Under the pieces are notes generated by a model, which saw only the letters and a list, made by a program, of their open reading frames with translations, ran no database searches and was not told the origin of the DNA. The translations under genes and the position numbers were made by a program. A stretch of DNA of 64,000 nt from an uncultured Thermoanaerobaculia bacterium (GTDB taxonomy: Bacteria > Acidobacteriota > Thermoanaerobaculia > Multivoradales > Multivoraceae). This document shows, one piece after another, positions 27,066 to 36,840 of the stretch (position 1 is the stretch's first letter; every line of letters begins with the position of its first letter). The stretch covers positions 434,001 through 498,000 of the forward strand of contig CATOTG010000008.1 of assembly GCA_951813015.1 (NCBI GenBank). The letters run 5' to 3'.

Positions 27066-28691
27066 TCACGACGATGCGATGTCCAGTTCCCCATCACCGT
27101 AGCGGGCGCGCAAGACCTTCTTGTCGAACTTGCCGACGCTGGTCTTCGGGACTTCGTCGATGAAGGTCCAGCGCTCGGGGACCCACCAGCGGGCGACGCG
27201 GTCTGCCAGGTAGCTCCGGAGTTCGGCGGGGTCCGCGTCGGCGCCGTCGTTGAGCACGACGCAGGCGAGGGGTCGCTCGTCCCAGCGGTCGTCCGGCACG
27301 CCGACGACGGCGGCTTCGGCGACGGCCGGGTGGCCCATCAGCTCGTTCTCGAGGTCGACGGACGAGATCCACTCGCCGCCGGACTTGATCACGTCCTTGG
27401 CCCGGTCGGTGATCTGCAGGAAGCCGTGCGGATCGATCGAGGCGACGTCGCCGGTTCGCAGCCAGCCGTCGTGGAACTTCCCGGGGTCGTCGTCGAGGTA
27501 GTAGGAGCCGGTGATCCAGGGGCCGCGGATCTCGATCTCGCCGACCGCCTCGCCGTCCCAGGGCATGACCTCGCCGGCGTCGTTCGTGATCCGGATCTCG
27601 ACGCCGGAGATGATGCGGCCGGTCTTGACCCGCCAATCGACTTCTTCCTCCCTGGGAGTGCCGCGCGGGGGAATTGCCATCGCCGCGAGCGGCGAGGTTT
27701 CGGTCATGCCCCAGCCCTGGATGATGTCGACGCCGAAACGGTCCCGGAACCCTTCGATCAGGGATCGCGGCACGGCCGAGCCTCCGCACAGGACGGCGCG
27801 GAACGAGGAAAAGTCGACCTCGTGGTTCTCCGAGTGGCGAAGGACTTCGTTCCAGATCGTCGGCACCGCCCCGGAGAGAGTCGGCCGGTGCTCGGCGATG
27901 ATCCGGCACAGGGGCTCGGCCTGCAGGAAACGGTCGGGCATGACGAAGTCGGCGCCGGTGAACCAGCCGACATGCGGCAGGCCCCAGGCGTTCGCGTGGA
28001 ACATCGGCACGATCGCCAGGATGCTGTCCTGCTGGCTGATGCCGAGCGCACCGCCGGACGCCACCCCCAGGGCGTGCAGGAAGGACGACCGGTGGCTGTA
28101 GGCGACGCCCTTCGGGTTGCCGGTCGTGCCGCTCGTGTAGCACATGGCGCAGGCGGCCCGCTCGTCGATCTCGGGCCAGTCGAAGGTGGTCGGTTGGCCT
28201 TCGAGCAGGTCGTGGTAGCGGTGGATGGCCGCGCCGCCGGCGGCGAGCGCCGAGGCGTCGCCGTCGCCTACGACGATGAAGTGCTCCACCGTGGTCAGGT
28301 CGGCGGCGACCCGGGCCAGCAGCGGGATGAGGGAATCGTCGACGATCACCACGCGGTCCTCGGCGTGGTTCGTCACGTAGGTCAACTGCTCCGGGAACAG
28401 GCGGATGTTCAGCGTGTGCAGCACGGCGCCCATGCACGGGATGGCGAAGTAGGCCTCCAGGTGCTCCTGGTTGTTCCAGGCGAAGGTGCCGACCCGGTCG
28501 CCCGGCTCGATGCCGAGGCCCTTGAGGGCGTGGGCGAGCTGCGCGGCGTGGTCCGCGACCTCGGCGTAGGCGCCGATCCGCGCGCCGTCCGCCTGGCAGG
28601 TGATCACGCGGCTGTCTCTGTAGACCCGGCGGCCGTGATCGAAGATCATGCGGATCGTCAACGGGAAGTCCATCATCGTGCTGTCGGTCAT
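27066..28691 (-). CDS. Long-chain acyl-CoA ligase (AMP-binding)
   Basis: This is a 541-residue ANL-superfamily ligase. The P-loop-like motif is [18 protein letters not shown] (about residue 183), followed by GWGMTETSP, the A5-type motif, and the C-terminal [33 protein letters not shown] and [13 protein letters not shown] with the catalytic Lys. The overall sequence fits medium/long-chain fatty-acid ligases that make acyl-CoA from free acid, ATP and CoA. The start ATG at 28691 has GAGGAG upstream. It is divergent from the hydantoinase-B-like gene. Its stop lies against a truncated vapC, marking a deletion junction. Confidence 0.9.
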   Translation of the reverse strand: MTDSTMMDFPLTIRMIFDHGRRVYRDSRVITCQADGARIGAYAEVADHAAQLAHALKGLGIEPGDRVGTFAWNNQEHLEAYFAIPCMGAVLHTLNIRLFPEQLTYVTNHAEDRVVIVDDSLIPLLARVAADLTTVEHFIVVGDGDASALAAGGAAIHRYHDLLEGQPTTFDWPEIDERAACAMCYTSGTTGNPKGVAYSHRSSFLHALGVASGGALGISQQDSILAIVPMFHANAWGLPHVGWFTGADFVMPDRFLQAEPLCRIIAEHRPTLSGAVPTIWNEVLRHSENHEVDFSSFRAVLCGGSAVPRSLIEGFRDRFGVDIIQGWGMTETSPLAAMAIPPRGTPREEEVDWRVKTGRIISGVEIRITNDAGEVMPWDGEAVGEIEIRGPWITGSYYLDDDPGKFHDGWLRTGDVASIDPHGFLQITDRAKDVIKSGGEWISSVDLENELMGHPAVAEAAVVGVPDDRWDERPLACVVLNDGADADPAELRSYLADRVARWWVPERWTFIDEVPKTSVGKFDKKVLRARYGDGELDIASS

Positions 28692-28818
28692 GTCGGCTCC
28701 TCAGGAGGCTCGGGTCGCGTTCCGGTGTCCGCTCGGTTCGTCTGAAAGCGGTACCTTAGCCGCCCCGTGGCAGAGCGCCACCAATGCCTGCCCGCGTGCG
28801 TCGGCGTAGACTCCGGCG

Positions 28819-30408
28819 ATGGATCCGGTCCGGCTCGAGCTGTTCAGCAACCGGTTCGCTGCGATCGCGTCCGAGATGGGCGTGATGCTCCAGCGGACGG
28901 CGATGTCGGTGAACGTGAAGGAGCGGCTCGACTTCTCGTGCGGCCTGCTCGATGCCGGCGGGCGTCTGCTGGTCAATGCGCCCCACATTCCGGTGCACCT
29001 GGGCGCTCTCGGCGAGTGCGTGCGCGGCGTCGCCGCCGAGCTCGAACTCGGGCCGGGCGATGTCGCGGTCACCAACCATCCGGGCTACGGCGGCTCCCAC
29101 CTGCCGGACATCACCGTCATCGCGCCGGCCCACGTCGACGGCCGGCTGCTCGGCTACGTCGCCAACCGGGCCCACCACGCCGAACTGGGCGGCATTCGTC
29201 CCGGCTCGATGCCGCCGAAGGCCGCCAACCTGGCCGAGGAGGGCGTCGTCATCGCGCCGCAGCTCCTGGTGCAAGCGGGCGAGCCCCGGTGGGAGCGGAT
29301 GGAGGCGCTGCTCAGCCGCGGGCCGTCCCCGTCCCGGTCGGTGGCGGAGAATCTGGCCGATCTCGGCGCGGCGGTTGCGGCCAACCGGCGCGGAGTGGCC
29401 GCGCTGCGGCAGCTCGCTGCCGATCACGGCGAGGACGAGGTGCGCCGCTACATGACGGCGCTCTACTCGCGCGCCGCCGACCGGATGGAGGTCGCCCTCG
29501 AGGAACACGTGCGCAGCGCGGGACGCCAGTCCTTTCACGCTCTGGAGCGGCTGGACGACGGTTCGCCGATCGAAGTCGAGGTGACGATCGAGCACGGGTC
29601 GGCGCGAATCGACTTCACCGGCAGTGCTCCGGTCCATCCGGGCAACCTGAACGCGACGCCGGCGATCGTGCGAAGCGCCGCGATCTACGTTCTGCGGCTG
29701 CTCATCGGGGTGCCGCTGCAGCTCAACGAGGGGTTGCTCGAACCGGTCGAGATCGAGATTCCGCGCGGCATGCTGAATCCCGAGTTCCCGGCCGACCCGA
29801 AGCGTTGCCCGGCGGTCGTGGGGGGCAACGTCGAGACGAGCCAGCGGGTGGTCGACACGCTGATCCGGGCGCTGGGACTCTGCGCCTGCGGACAGGGCAC
29901 GATGAACAACACGCTGTTCGGCGACGACAGCTTCGGCTACTACGAGACGGTCGGCGGGGGCGCCGGCGCCGGTCCCGGGTTCGCCGGGGCCAGCGGCGTC
30001 CACACCCACATGACGAATACGCGGATCACCGACCCGGAAGTGCTGGAGCACCGCTATCCGGTGCGTCTCGAGCGATTCAGCCTGCGGCCGGGCTCGGGCG
30101 GGGCCGGGAAGTTCCCGGGCGGCGACGGTCTCAGGCGCGAGTTGCGGTTCCTGACCCGGCAGCAGGTGTCGGTGCTCGGGCAGCACCGGGTGGAGCGGCC
30201 GTTCGGCGTCCTCGGCGGCGCGAGCGGAACCGTTGGCCGCGCCCGCATCCTGCGTGCCTCCGGCGGGGTCCGGGAACTGGCCTCCGTCGATCAGGCCGAT
30301 GTCGAGCCGGGAGACCTCCTGGTGCTTGAAACACCGGGCGGCGGCGCCTGGGGCGAGAGCGAGCAGGAAGAAGGCCAGGAAGCGGCGTTCGGGGTCGCGG
30401 CCGGGTAG
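28819..30408 (+). CDS. Hydantoinase B/oxoprolinase family protein
   Basis: This is a 529-residue HyuB-type subunit: it opens DPVRLELFSNRFAAIASEMG, then TAMSVNVKERLDFSCGLLDAGGRL, NHPGYGGSHLPDITV, GNLNATPAIVRSA and the C-terminal GGDGLRRELRFL and ETPGGGAWGE. HyuB normally pairs with an ATP-binding HyuA to open hydantoin or 5-oxoproline rings. No hyuA is adjacent: upstream is a divergent ligase and downstream an acyl-CoA dehydrogenase. The subunit may therefore work with a partner encoded elsewhere, or be of the stand-alone type. The ATG at 28819 gives the full family N-terminus. Confidence 0.88.
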   Translation: MDPVRLELFSNRFAAIASEMGVMLQRTAMSVNVKERLDFSCGLLDAGGRLLVNAPHIPVHLGALGECVRGVAAELELGPGDVAVTNHPGYGGSHLPDITVIAPAHVDGRLLGYVANRAHHAELGGIRPGSMPPKAANLAEEGVVIAPQLLVQAGEPRWERMEALLSRGPSPSRSVAENLADLGAAVAANRRGVAALRQLAADHGEDEVRRYMTALYSRAADRMEVALEEHVRSAGRQSFHALERLDDGSPIEVEVTIEHGSARIDFTGSAPVHPGNLNATPAIVRSAAIYVLRLLIGVPLQLNEGLLEPVEIEIPRGMLNPEFPADPKRCPAVVGGNVETSQRVVDTLIRALGLCACGQGTMNNTLFGDDSFGYYETVGGGAGAGPGFAGASGVHTHMTNTRITDPEVLEHRYPVRLERFSLRPGSGGAGKFPGGDGLRRELRFLTRQQVSVLGQHRVERPFGVLGGASGTVGRARILRASGGVRELASVDQADVEPGDLLVLETPGGGAWGESEQEEGQEAAFGVAAG

Positions 30409-30415
30409 AATGCGC

Positions 30416-30501
30416 CCGTCCCCGCGCGTCGGGACGAACCTGCGGAGCCGGTCGTCGTGTCCGGCGTCCCGAGGCGACCGTCCCCGCGCGTCGGGACAAA
30501 C
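30416..30501. repeat. Direct repeat, 62-bp spacing, at a gene junction
   Basis: CCGTCCCCGCGCGTCGGGAC and four more bases occur at 30416 and at 30478 with one change (GACGAACC versus GACAAACC). The first copy lies eight bases after the HyuB stop and the second lies in the leader of the acyl-CoA dehydrogenase gene. Confidence 0.75.
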
Positions 30502-30535
30502 CACTGCCAGTCTGCATCCAACAGGAGCCGAGTCG

Positions 30536-32404
30536 ATGAGCCAGCAACAGGTTCGGGTGAGCGAAGAGAAGGCTCGTGCGGTCGCCGAGGCATCCCGCGA
30601 GAAGGAGTGGAAGAACCCGTCCTTCATGAAGGAGATGTTCCTTGGCAACTTCCGCTTCGACCTGATCAACCCCTATCCCACGCGGGACGAGTGGCGCCCG
30701 GAGTTCGAGTCCTTCTACTCGGCGCTCAGCGACTTTCTCCGGGACGAGGTCGATCCGATCGAGATCGACGCCTCGGAGGACTACCCGGACCACGTGCTCG
30801 ACGGTCTCGCCAGGCTTGGCGCCTTCGGCATGAAGATCCCGACGGAGTACGGCGGGCTCGGATTCGACCAGGTCGAGTACGCCCAGGTGATGGAACTGAT
30901 CGGCGCCTTCGACGGCAACCTGACGGCTCTGCTGTCGGCTCACCAGTCGATCGGCGTGCCGCAGCCGCTCAATCTGTTCGGCGCCGAGGAGCTCAAGCGA
31001 AAGTACCTGCCGCGCTGCGCCTCCGGCGAAATCTCCGCCTTCGCCCTGACCGAGCACGAGGTGGGCTCCGATCCTGCGCGCCTGTCGACCACGGCAGTGC
31101 TGGACGGCGACTTCTACCTGCTCAACGGCACCAAGCTGTGGTGCACGAACGGCACCAAGGCCGGCCTCCTGGTGGTCATGGCGATGGACCCCGCGACGGA
31201 GAAGATCAGCTCCTTCGTCGTGGAAACGGACTGGGAAGGGGTCACGGTGGAGCGCCGCTGCCACTTCATGGGGCTGCGGGCGCTTGCCAACGGGATCATC
31301 CAGTTCGACAACGTCAAGGTGCCGAAGGAGAACCTGATCGGCAAGGAGGGCAAGGGTCTCAAGATCGCCCTGACCACGTTGAATGACGGCCGCCTGTCGA
31401 TCCCCAACAGCTCGGTCGGCGCCGCCAAGTACTGCCTGAAGGCGGTGCGCGAGTTCAGCAGCAGCCGGGTTCAGTGGGGCGTGCCGATCGGCAGGCACGA
31501 GGCGATCGCGCAGAAGATATCCGACATCGCGGCCTACGGGTTCGCCATGGAGGCGATCGTCAAGCTGGCCAGCCACATGTCGAACAACAAGAAGCTCGAT
31601 CTGCGGCTGGAGAGCGCGGCCTGCAAGGAGTGGAACACCTGGCGCGGCTGGCAGATCATCGACGAGACGATGCAGGTGCGGGGCGGCCGCGGCTACGAGA
31701 CGGAGTCCTCGCTGCGTGACCGCGGCGAGGAGCCGGTCGGCATCGAGCGGATGATGCGCGACTTCCGGATCAACCGCATCTTCGAGGGCTCGAGCGAGAT
31801 CATGCACCTGATCATGGCGCGCGAGGCGGTGGACAAGCACCTTCAGGTCGCGGGTGCTTTGATCGACAAGCGGGCCGGGTTCGGCGCCAAGCTGGCGGCG
31901 CTGCCGAAGATCGGTTTCTTCTACGCCTGGTGGTATCCGACCCGGTGGCTGGCGTGGGGTCGCTGGCCCCGTTACGCCGGGTACGGTCGCCACGCCCGGC
32001 ACCTCCGCTTCATCGATCGCGCGGCGCGCAAGCTGGCGCGCGAGAGCTTTCACGGCATGCTCGTTTACCGCGAGAAGATGGAGCGTCGCCAGATGTTCCT
32101 GTTCCGGCTCGTGGACGTGGTCAACGAACTCTTCGCGATGGCCGCCTCGATCTCGCGGGCCCACAGCGAGGCGCAGAACGGCGCCGAATCGGCCGCCCGG
32201 TCGGCGGCGCTCTGCGACCTGTTCTGCCGCATGTCGCGGCGGCGGGTGAAGCAGCTCTTCCACGAGCTGTGGCACAACGACGACGCGCTGAAGTACAGCA
32301 CGGCCCAGGACGTGATGAAGGGTCGGCATGTCGGCCGCGAGGAACTCCTGGCAGCACTCGATCCGTCGGCGCGTCAGCGCCAGGCGGCGGCCGCCGCCTC
32401 GTAG
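30536..32404 (+). CDS. Acyl-CoA dehydrogenase, very-long-chain type
   Basis: This is a 622-residue protein of the VLCAD/ACAD9 architecture: a three-part dehydrogenase core (about 60-450) plus an extra ~170-residue C-terminal helical domain that mediates membrane association in the mitochondrial relatives. Key segments are SAFALTEHEVGSDPA, YLLNGTKLWCTNG, MQVRGGRGYE and NRIFEGSSEIMHLIMAREAV. The middle WYPTRWLAWGRWPRY and the repeated Arg/Lys helices fit membrane contact. It would feed beta-oxidation together with the acyl-CoA ligase at 27 kb. The ATG at 30536 follows ACAGGAGCC. Confidence 0.9.
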   Translation: MSQQQVRVSEEKARAVAEASREKEWKNPSFMKEMFLGNFRFDLINPYPTRDEWRPEFESFYSALSDFLRDEVDPIEIDASEDYPDHVLDGLARLGAFGMKIPTEYGGLGFDQVEYAQVMELIGAFDGNLTALLSAHQSIGVPQPLNLFGAEELKRKYLPRCASGEISAFALTEHEVGSDPARLSTTAVLDGDFYLLNGTKLWCTNGTKAGLLVVMAMDPATEKISSFVVETDWEGVTVERRCHFMGLRALANGIIQFDNVKVPKENLIGKEGKGLKIALTTLNDGRLSIPNSSVGAAKYCLKAVREFSSSRVQWGVPIGRHEAIAQKISDIAAYGFAMEAIVKLASHMSNNKKLDLRLESAACKEWNTWRGWQIIDETMQVRGGRGYETESSLRDRGEEPVGIERMMRDFRINRIFEGSSEIMHLIMAREAVDKHLQVAGALIDKRAGFGAKLAALPKIGFFYAWWYPTRWLAWGRWPRYAGYGRHARHLRFIDRAARKLARESFHGMLVYREKMERRQMFLFRLVDVVNELFAMAASISRAHSEAQNGAESAARSAALCDLFCRMSRRRVKQLFHELWHNDDALKYSTAQDVMKGRHVGREELLAALDPSARQRQAAAAAS

Positions 32405-32411
32405 CCGGCCC

Positions 32412-33890
32412 GTGTCGAACCCCGGGAGCAGGGCGGCGCCGGGCGGCCAGTCCGGTGGGCCGGGGCGCCGGGTCGCGGTAGGCCTGGTCAGCCTCGGTTG
32501 CGCCAAGAATCACGTCGACAGCGAGATCATGCTCGGGGTCCTGGACCGCCAGGGCTACCGGCTGGTCGCGGATCTGGACGAGGCGGAGACGGTCATCGTG
32601 AACACCTGCGGCTTCATCGACGAGGCCAGGGAAGAGTCGGTCGACGCGATCCTGGACGCCGCTGCCCGCAAGTTGGACCGCGGCGCGCCGGTCCGGAAGG
32701 TCCTGGTCGCGGGCTGCATGGCGAACCGGTACGGCCAGGAACTTCAGGCCGAGATCCCGGAGATCGACGGCTTCGTCGATCTCGACTCGCTGCGGCAGGT
32801 GGGTTCCCTGGTGCGGCTCGGCGGCGCGCCGGCCGCGGACCCCTCGCCGTCCCACCTCGTGTTCGACCACCGGGACAGCCGGTTGCTCACCACGAGCGGC
32901 TACGCGTATCTCAAGGTCGCGGAGGGATGCAACAACCCCTGCACTTTCTGCGCCATTCCAGTGTGGCGGGGCCGGTTGCGCAGCCGGACAACGGACAGCC
33001 TGGTGGCGGAGGCGCGCGACCTCGTGGCGCGCGGCGCGCGCGAACTCGTCCTCGTCGCTCAGGACACGACCCGGTACGGGGAGGATCTGGGGTACGGCCG
33101 CCATGGCCTTGCGCGCCTGGTGGAGGCGCTGCTGGCGGGCACGGACGCCGAGTGGATCCGGTTCCTCTACGCCTACCCGACCACGCTCGACGACGCGCTG
33201 CTTGAGCTGATGGCGGCCGAGCCGCGGGTCGCGTCGTACCTCGACATGCCGCTGCAACACAGCGACCGGCGCATGCTGCGGGCGATGCGCCGGGGCGGAA
33301 CCGCCGACCGCTACCGACGGATCTTCGAGCGGGCGCGCGAACTCGACCCCGAAGTGAGCCTGCGCACGACCTTCATCGTCGGTTTCCCGGGGGAGGACGA
33401 AGCGGCCTTCGAGGACCTGCTCGAGTTCGTTGCCGAAGTTCGCTTCGACCACCTCGGGGCGTTCCTGTACAGCCGCGAGAGCGATACGCCGTCGGCGGCG
33501 CTGCCGGACCAGGTACCGCGGCGGGTGGCGGAAGAGCGCAAGGAGCGGTTGCTCGAGTTGCAACGGGAGATCGCCCTGGAACGACGCCGGCGTTTCGTCG
33601 GCAGGACCCTGCCGATGTTGATCGAGGGCCCCTGCGAGGAGACGGAGCACCTGCTCTGTGCCCGGCACCAGGGCATGGCGCCGGACGTCGACGGCCGGGT
33701 GCTGATCAACGACGTCGTCTCTCGCGATGCAGGCAACGGCGCGAACGGCCTGTCGCTGGCCGACATCGTCGCGGGCGGGCTCGCGCAGGTCGAGGTGACC
33801 GATGCCTTCGCGGACGACCTGGTGGGCCGGGTCGTCGCCCCGGAGGGGGCGCCTGCCGCCGCGCCGGCCACGGTGGGGGCGAATCCCTGA
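32412..33890 (+). CDS. rimO: Ribosomal protein uS12 methylthiotransferase
   Basis: RimO is a radical-SAM enzyme that adds a methylthio group to Asp of ribosomal protein S12. The 492-residue protein has an N-terminal UPF0004 domain with its three cluster Cys (GLVSLGCAKN, VNTCGFIDEA, VAGCM), the radical-SAM CNNPCTFCAIP motif, and a C-terminal TRAM domain. GLVSLGCAKNHVDSE and the SGYAYLKVAEGC segment favour RimO over MiaB. The GTG at 32412 is chosen because upstream codons overlap the dehydrogenase gene. It shares one base with ribF (TGATG), so the two are coupled. Confidence 0.92.
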   Translation: MSNPGSRAAPGGQSGGPGRRVAVGLVSLGCAKNHVDSEIMLGVLDRQGYRLVADLDEAETVIVNTCGFIDEAREESVDAILDAAARKLDRGAPVRKVLVAGCMANRYGQELQAEIPEIDGFVDLDSLRQVGSLVRLGGAPAADPSPSHLVFDHRDSRLLTTSGYAYLKVAEGCNNPCTFCAIPVWRGRLRSRTTDSLVAEARDLVARGARELVLVAQDTTRYGEDLGYGRHGLARLVEALLAGTDAEWIRFLYAYPTTLDDALLELMAAEPRVASYLDMPLQHSDRRMLRAMRRGGTADRYRRIFERARELDPEVSLRTTFIVGFPGEDEAAFEDLLEFVAEVRFDHLGAFLYSRESDTPSAALPDQVPRRVAEERKERLLELQREIALERRRRFVGRTLPMLIEGPCEETEHLLCARHQGMAPDVDGRVLINDVVSRDAGNGANGLSLADIVAGGLAQVEVTDAFADDLVGRVVAPEGAPAAAPATVGANP

Positions 33891-34837
33891 TGCCGGCGAT
33901 CCGGGACGCGATGAAGTCGACGGAACTGCCGCGTGGCGTGATCGCCACGATCGGCAACTACGACGGCATCCACATCGGTCAGCAGAGCGTGCTGGACATG
34001 GTGACCGGCCGGAGCCGGGAAGTCGGCGTTCCTTCTGCCGTGATCACCTTCGATCCGCATCCTCTGAGTGTCGTTCGACCGGAGGAAGCGCCGCCCCGGC
34101 TGGTGACCCAGGACCAGAAGGAGGCCCTGCTGGCGGCCGCCGGCATCGAGTACGTGCTCACGATCCACTTCTCGCACGAGTTCTCGAACACCCGGGCGCG
34201 ATCGTTCGTGCGGGACTTTCTGCATGGCCAGCTCGGGGTTGCCGAGCTCTATGTCGGCTCGAACTTCACCTTCGGCCGCCGGCGTGAGGGCAACATGGCG
34301 CTGCTCAAGGAGATGGGAGCGTCCTGCGGCTTCGCGGCGGTGGAGATCGACGAAGTGCGTTCGGGTGGCGAGCGGGTGTCGAGCAGCCGGATCCGCAGCC
34401 TCGTGCTGGAGGGCAGGATTGCCGAGGCGAACGATCTGCTCGGACGTGCGTACACAATGACGGGCACGATCGCCCGCGGCGACCGGATGGGGCAGCGGCT
34501 CGGGTGGCCGACGATCAACCTGGCGCCCGAGAGCGAGCTCTACCCGCACAACGGTGTGTACGTGACCAAGGTGTACTTTCCCAGCTTCGAGGCGACGTTC
34601 CGGTCCGTGACGAACGTCGGCACCCGGCCGACCGTGTACGAGAACTACCGGCGGGTGATCGAGAGCCACATCCTGGACTTTTCGAGCGATGTCTATGGCG
34701 AGCGCGTCGAGCTGTCGTTCTGTCGGCACCTTCGCGAGGAGAAGCTGTTCTCGTCGATGATGGACCTTTCCGCGCAGATAGGACGTGACGCCGACGCGGC
34801 GCGGGAGTACTTTCGCCGTCTTGAGAGTTCCGGCTGA
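33890..34837 (+). CDS. ribF: Bifunctional riboflavin kinase/FAD synthetase
   Basis: This is a 315-residue RibF. The N-terminal FMN adenylyltransferase half shows IGNYDGIHIGQQ, then FDPHPLSVVRPEEAP and VGSNFTFGRRREGN. The C-terminal riboflavin kinase half (about 185-310) shows GDRMGQRLGWPTINL, the ATP-binding GxxxGxxxPTxN-type motif, and NVGTRPTV. The enzyme makes FMN and FAD, cofactors used by the flavoproteins in this window. The ATG overlaps the rimO stop by one base. Confidence 0.93.
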   Translation: MPAIRDAMKSTELPRGVIATIGNYDGIHIGQQSVLDMVTGRSREVGVPSAVITFDPHPLSVVRPEEAPPRLVTQDQKEALLAAAGIEYVLTIHFSHEFSNTRARSFVRDFLHGQLGVAELYVGSNFTFGRRREGNMALLKEMGASCGFAAVEIDEVRSGGERVSSSRIRSLVLEGRIAEANDLLGRAYTMTGTIARGDRMGQRLGWPTINLAPESELYPHNGVYVTKVYFPSFEATFRSVTNVGTRPTVYENYRRVIESHILDFSSDVYGERVELSFCRHLREEKLFSSMMDLSAQIGRDADAAREYFRRLESSG

Positions 34838-34953
34838 ATGCGGCCTCCAACCAACGAACCGAACAGGTTTGCGCGATCGCGCGCGAACCGCGAACCAGTC
34901 GCGTCGGCCGTGCGCGGGCGCCGCGATGACACCTGAGAAGAGGGACCGAACCC

Positions 34954-35283
34954 ATGGCAAGCGAACAGATCTTCAACGTGGACAGTCAGAGCTTCAAGGA
35001 CCAGGTACTGGGCGCGGACAGCCCGGTTCTGGTCGACTTCTGGGCCACCTGGTGCGGCCCCTGCCGCATGGTGGCGCCGGTTCTCGACGAGCTCGCGCAC
35101 GAGTACGGCGGCCGCGTGAGGATCGCCAAGCTGGATGTCGACCATGCCCAGGACGTCGCCGTGCGTTATGGCGTGCAGGGGATCCCGCACTTCATCCTGT
35201 TCAAGGAAGGCGAGATTGCCGGCCGCATGACCGGCGCGGCGCCGAAGGGGCGCTTCCAGGCCTTCCTGGACGACCACGTCTAG
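34954..35283 (+). CDS. trxA: Thioredoxin
   Basis: This is a 109-residue cytoplasmic thioredoxin with the redox centre WATWCGPCRMV and the cis-proline segment VQGIPHFILFKEGE. Its length and sequence are those of TrxA; there is no signal peptide. The ATG at 34954 has a GAAGAGGG site upstream. The TAG stop is also the first base group of a miniature element copy (CTAGCCGCCCGTGG), exactly as at the rpoZ stop. Confidence 0.93.
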   Translation: MASEQIFNVDSQSFKDQVLGADSPVLVDFWATWCGPCRMVAPVLDELAHEYGGRVRIAKLDVDHAQDVAVRYGVQGIPHFILFKEGEIAGRMTGAAPKGRFQAFLDDHV

Positions 35284-35530
35284 CCGCCCGTGGCGATAGT
35301 CCGTGTGGCGTCGAGAGTGGTCCGGCGCCCGTCCAGCAAGGCGCGACGAGGGAGCATCTCGGGCCGCCCGCAATCCCGGGAACAAGGGCGACCGAGGAGC
35401 TTGCCCGGGTGGAGCGCTTCGCGCCACCCGCGAGCCAGTCCGTGCGCCCGTCATCGGGCGCACGGATGGCACGATGCCGGTCGGGATGCATGACGGATCG
35501 AATGCACCCTGCGCGTCGGTCACGTGGGGA
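35280..35530 (+). mobile_element. Miniature element copy B with nested second repeat
   Basis: From the trxA stop, about 90 bases match the left end of the intact element at 60328 (CCGTGTGGCG, TCGAGAGTGG, AAGGCGCGACGAGGGAGCAT). The match resumes near 35470 with ACGATGCCGGTCGGGATGCATG and GATCGAATGCA. Between them, about 35402-35474 is a different repeat (R2) with a GGGTGG..CCACCC hairpin that also occurs at 44748-44822 in inverted orientation. The right terminal inverted repeat is lost, so this copy cannot move by itself. Confidence 0.75.
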
Positions 35531-35576
35531 TGGGTCCCGGCGGATGTTCGAGCGCCGGAGCTCTGAAGAGGCCTGC

Positions 35577-36803
35577 ATGGTCTGGCCTCGCAGCGAGTTC
35601 CTGGGATCGCTTCTTGCGGAAGAAGGCGCCGAGGCGCTCCTGGTGATGGCCGGGTCGAGCCGCGACCCGGATCTGCTGCCCTTCGTCGGAGGCGCCCGGC
35701 TTGGAGACGCCTGCGTGGCGGCAAATGGCGGTGGCGCCTTTCTCGCGTACTTCACGTCGATGGAGCGGGAGGAGGCGGCCCGGGCGGAGGCGGAGGGTAT
35801 CGAGCTCGTACACCCGGCGGACTTCGACATGGAGTCGCTCCGCAAGGAGGGCAAGAGCCATGACGAGATCCTCGCGGCGGCGGTGAAGGCGGCATTCGCT
35901 CGGGCCGGCGTCGTCCCGGGTCGAGTGGCGGTTGCTGGCCGGCCGACGGCGGGCGCTGCCCTGGCAATGGCGGCGACGCTCGAAGAAGGCGGATGGAAGC
36001 CTGTCTCGGGACGCCGAGTGATGCTGGCGCTCCGTCGGACGAAGACCGGGAGCGAGATCGAGGGGATTGCCGCCGCCGCGAGAGCAACGGTCGAGGCTTT
36101 CGAATCGGTGGCGCGGATGCTGGCCGACTGCTCGATCCGAACAGGTGAGGAGCTGTGGTTCGCGGAGGAGCGTCTTACCGTGGCCCGGGTCAAGGGGCTT
36201 GCGGCTCAGGTGTTCGCCGGCCACGGCCTGGAACAGCCCGAGGGTTCCATTGTCGCGCCGGCGGAGGAGGGCGCGACGGGTCACAGCACCGGCACGCCTG
36301 AGCGCGTCCTGCGGGCTGGCGAGTCCGTCGTCGTCGACCTGTTCCCGAGGGGCCTCCTCTTCGCCGACTGTACGAGGACCTTCTGCGTCGGCGAGCCGCC
36401 GGAGAACCTGCTGCGAGCGCACGGCCTCGTGCTGGAAGCGCTCAAGACGAGTCTCGAGGCCGTTCGGCCCGGCGTGCGGGGATGGACCCTGCACGAGCGC
36501 GTGTGCCGCCTGGTCGAGAACGCGGGCTTCGAGTCGCCCGACAGGAACCCCGGCGCGCAAAGGGGTTACTTCCACCTGCTCGGCCACGGCGTCGGCTACG
36601 AACTGCACGAACTGCCCAGCTTCCGGGAAAGCGGGCCGGGCACGGAGGAACTCCGGGCCGGCGACGTCGTGACGATCGAACCCGGGCTCTACGATCCGGA
36701 AGCCGGATGGGGAGTGCGTCTCGAGGATCTGGCGGTGGTGACGGAGAACGGCATGAAGAACCTCACGCCGCTTCCGTACGCCCTCGATCCCGCGGCGTGG
36801 TAG
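35577..36803 (+). CDS. M24-family metallopeptidase (Xaa-Pro aminopeptidase-like)
   Basis: This is a 408-residue protein with an N-terminal creatinase-like domain (about 1-150) and a pita-bread M24 catalytic domain. Metal ligands are visible: the first Asp in VVVDLFPRG, the second in LLFADCTRTF, then the His of LLGHGVGYELHE, the Glu of TIEPGLYD and the last Glu in GVRLEDLAVVT. It removes N-terminal residues next to proline, in the cytoplasm, or hydrolyses a related amide. I use the ATG at 35577 because GAAGAGG precedes it; an in-frame ATG at 35544 is possible. Confidence 0.88.
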   Translation: MVWPRSEFLGSLLAEEGAEALLVMAGSSRDPDLLPFVGGARLGDACVAANGGGAFLAYFTSMEREEAARAEAEGIELVHPADFDMESLRKEGKSHDEILAAAVKAAFARAGVVPGRVAVAGRPTAGAALAMAATLEEGGWKPVSGRRVMLALRRTKTGSEIEGIAAAARATVEAFESVARMLADCSIRTGEELWFAEERLTVARVKGLAAQVFAGHGLEQPEGSIVAPAEEGATGHSTGTPERVLRAGESVVVDLFPRGLLFADCTRTFCVGEPPENLLRAHGLVLEALKTSLEAVRPGVRGWTLHERVCRLVENAGFESPDRNPGAQRGYFHLLGHGVGYELHELPSFRESGPGTEELRAGDVVTIEPGLYDPEAGWGVRLEDLAVVTENGMKNLTPLPYALDPAAW

Positions 36804-36840
36804 AGGTCGCAGCTTCGCGGCGCACTCGGTCCTGCCCGGC

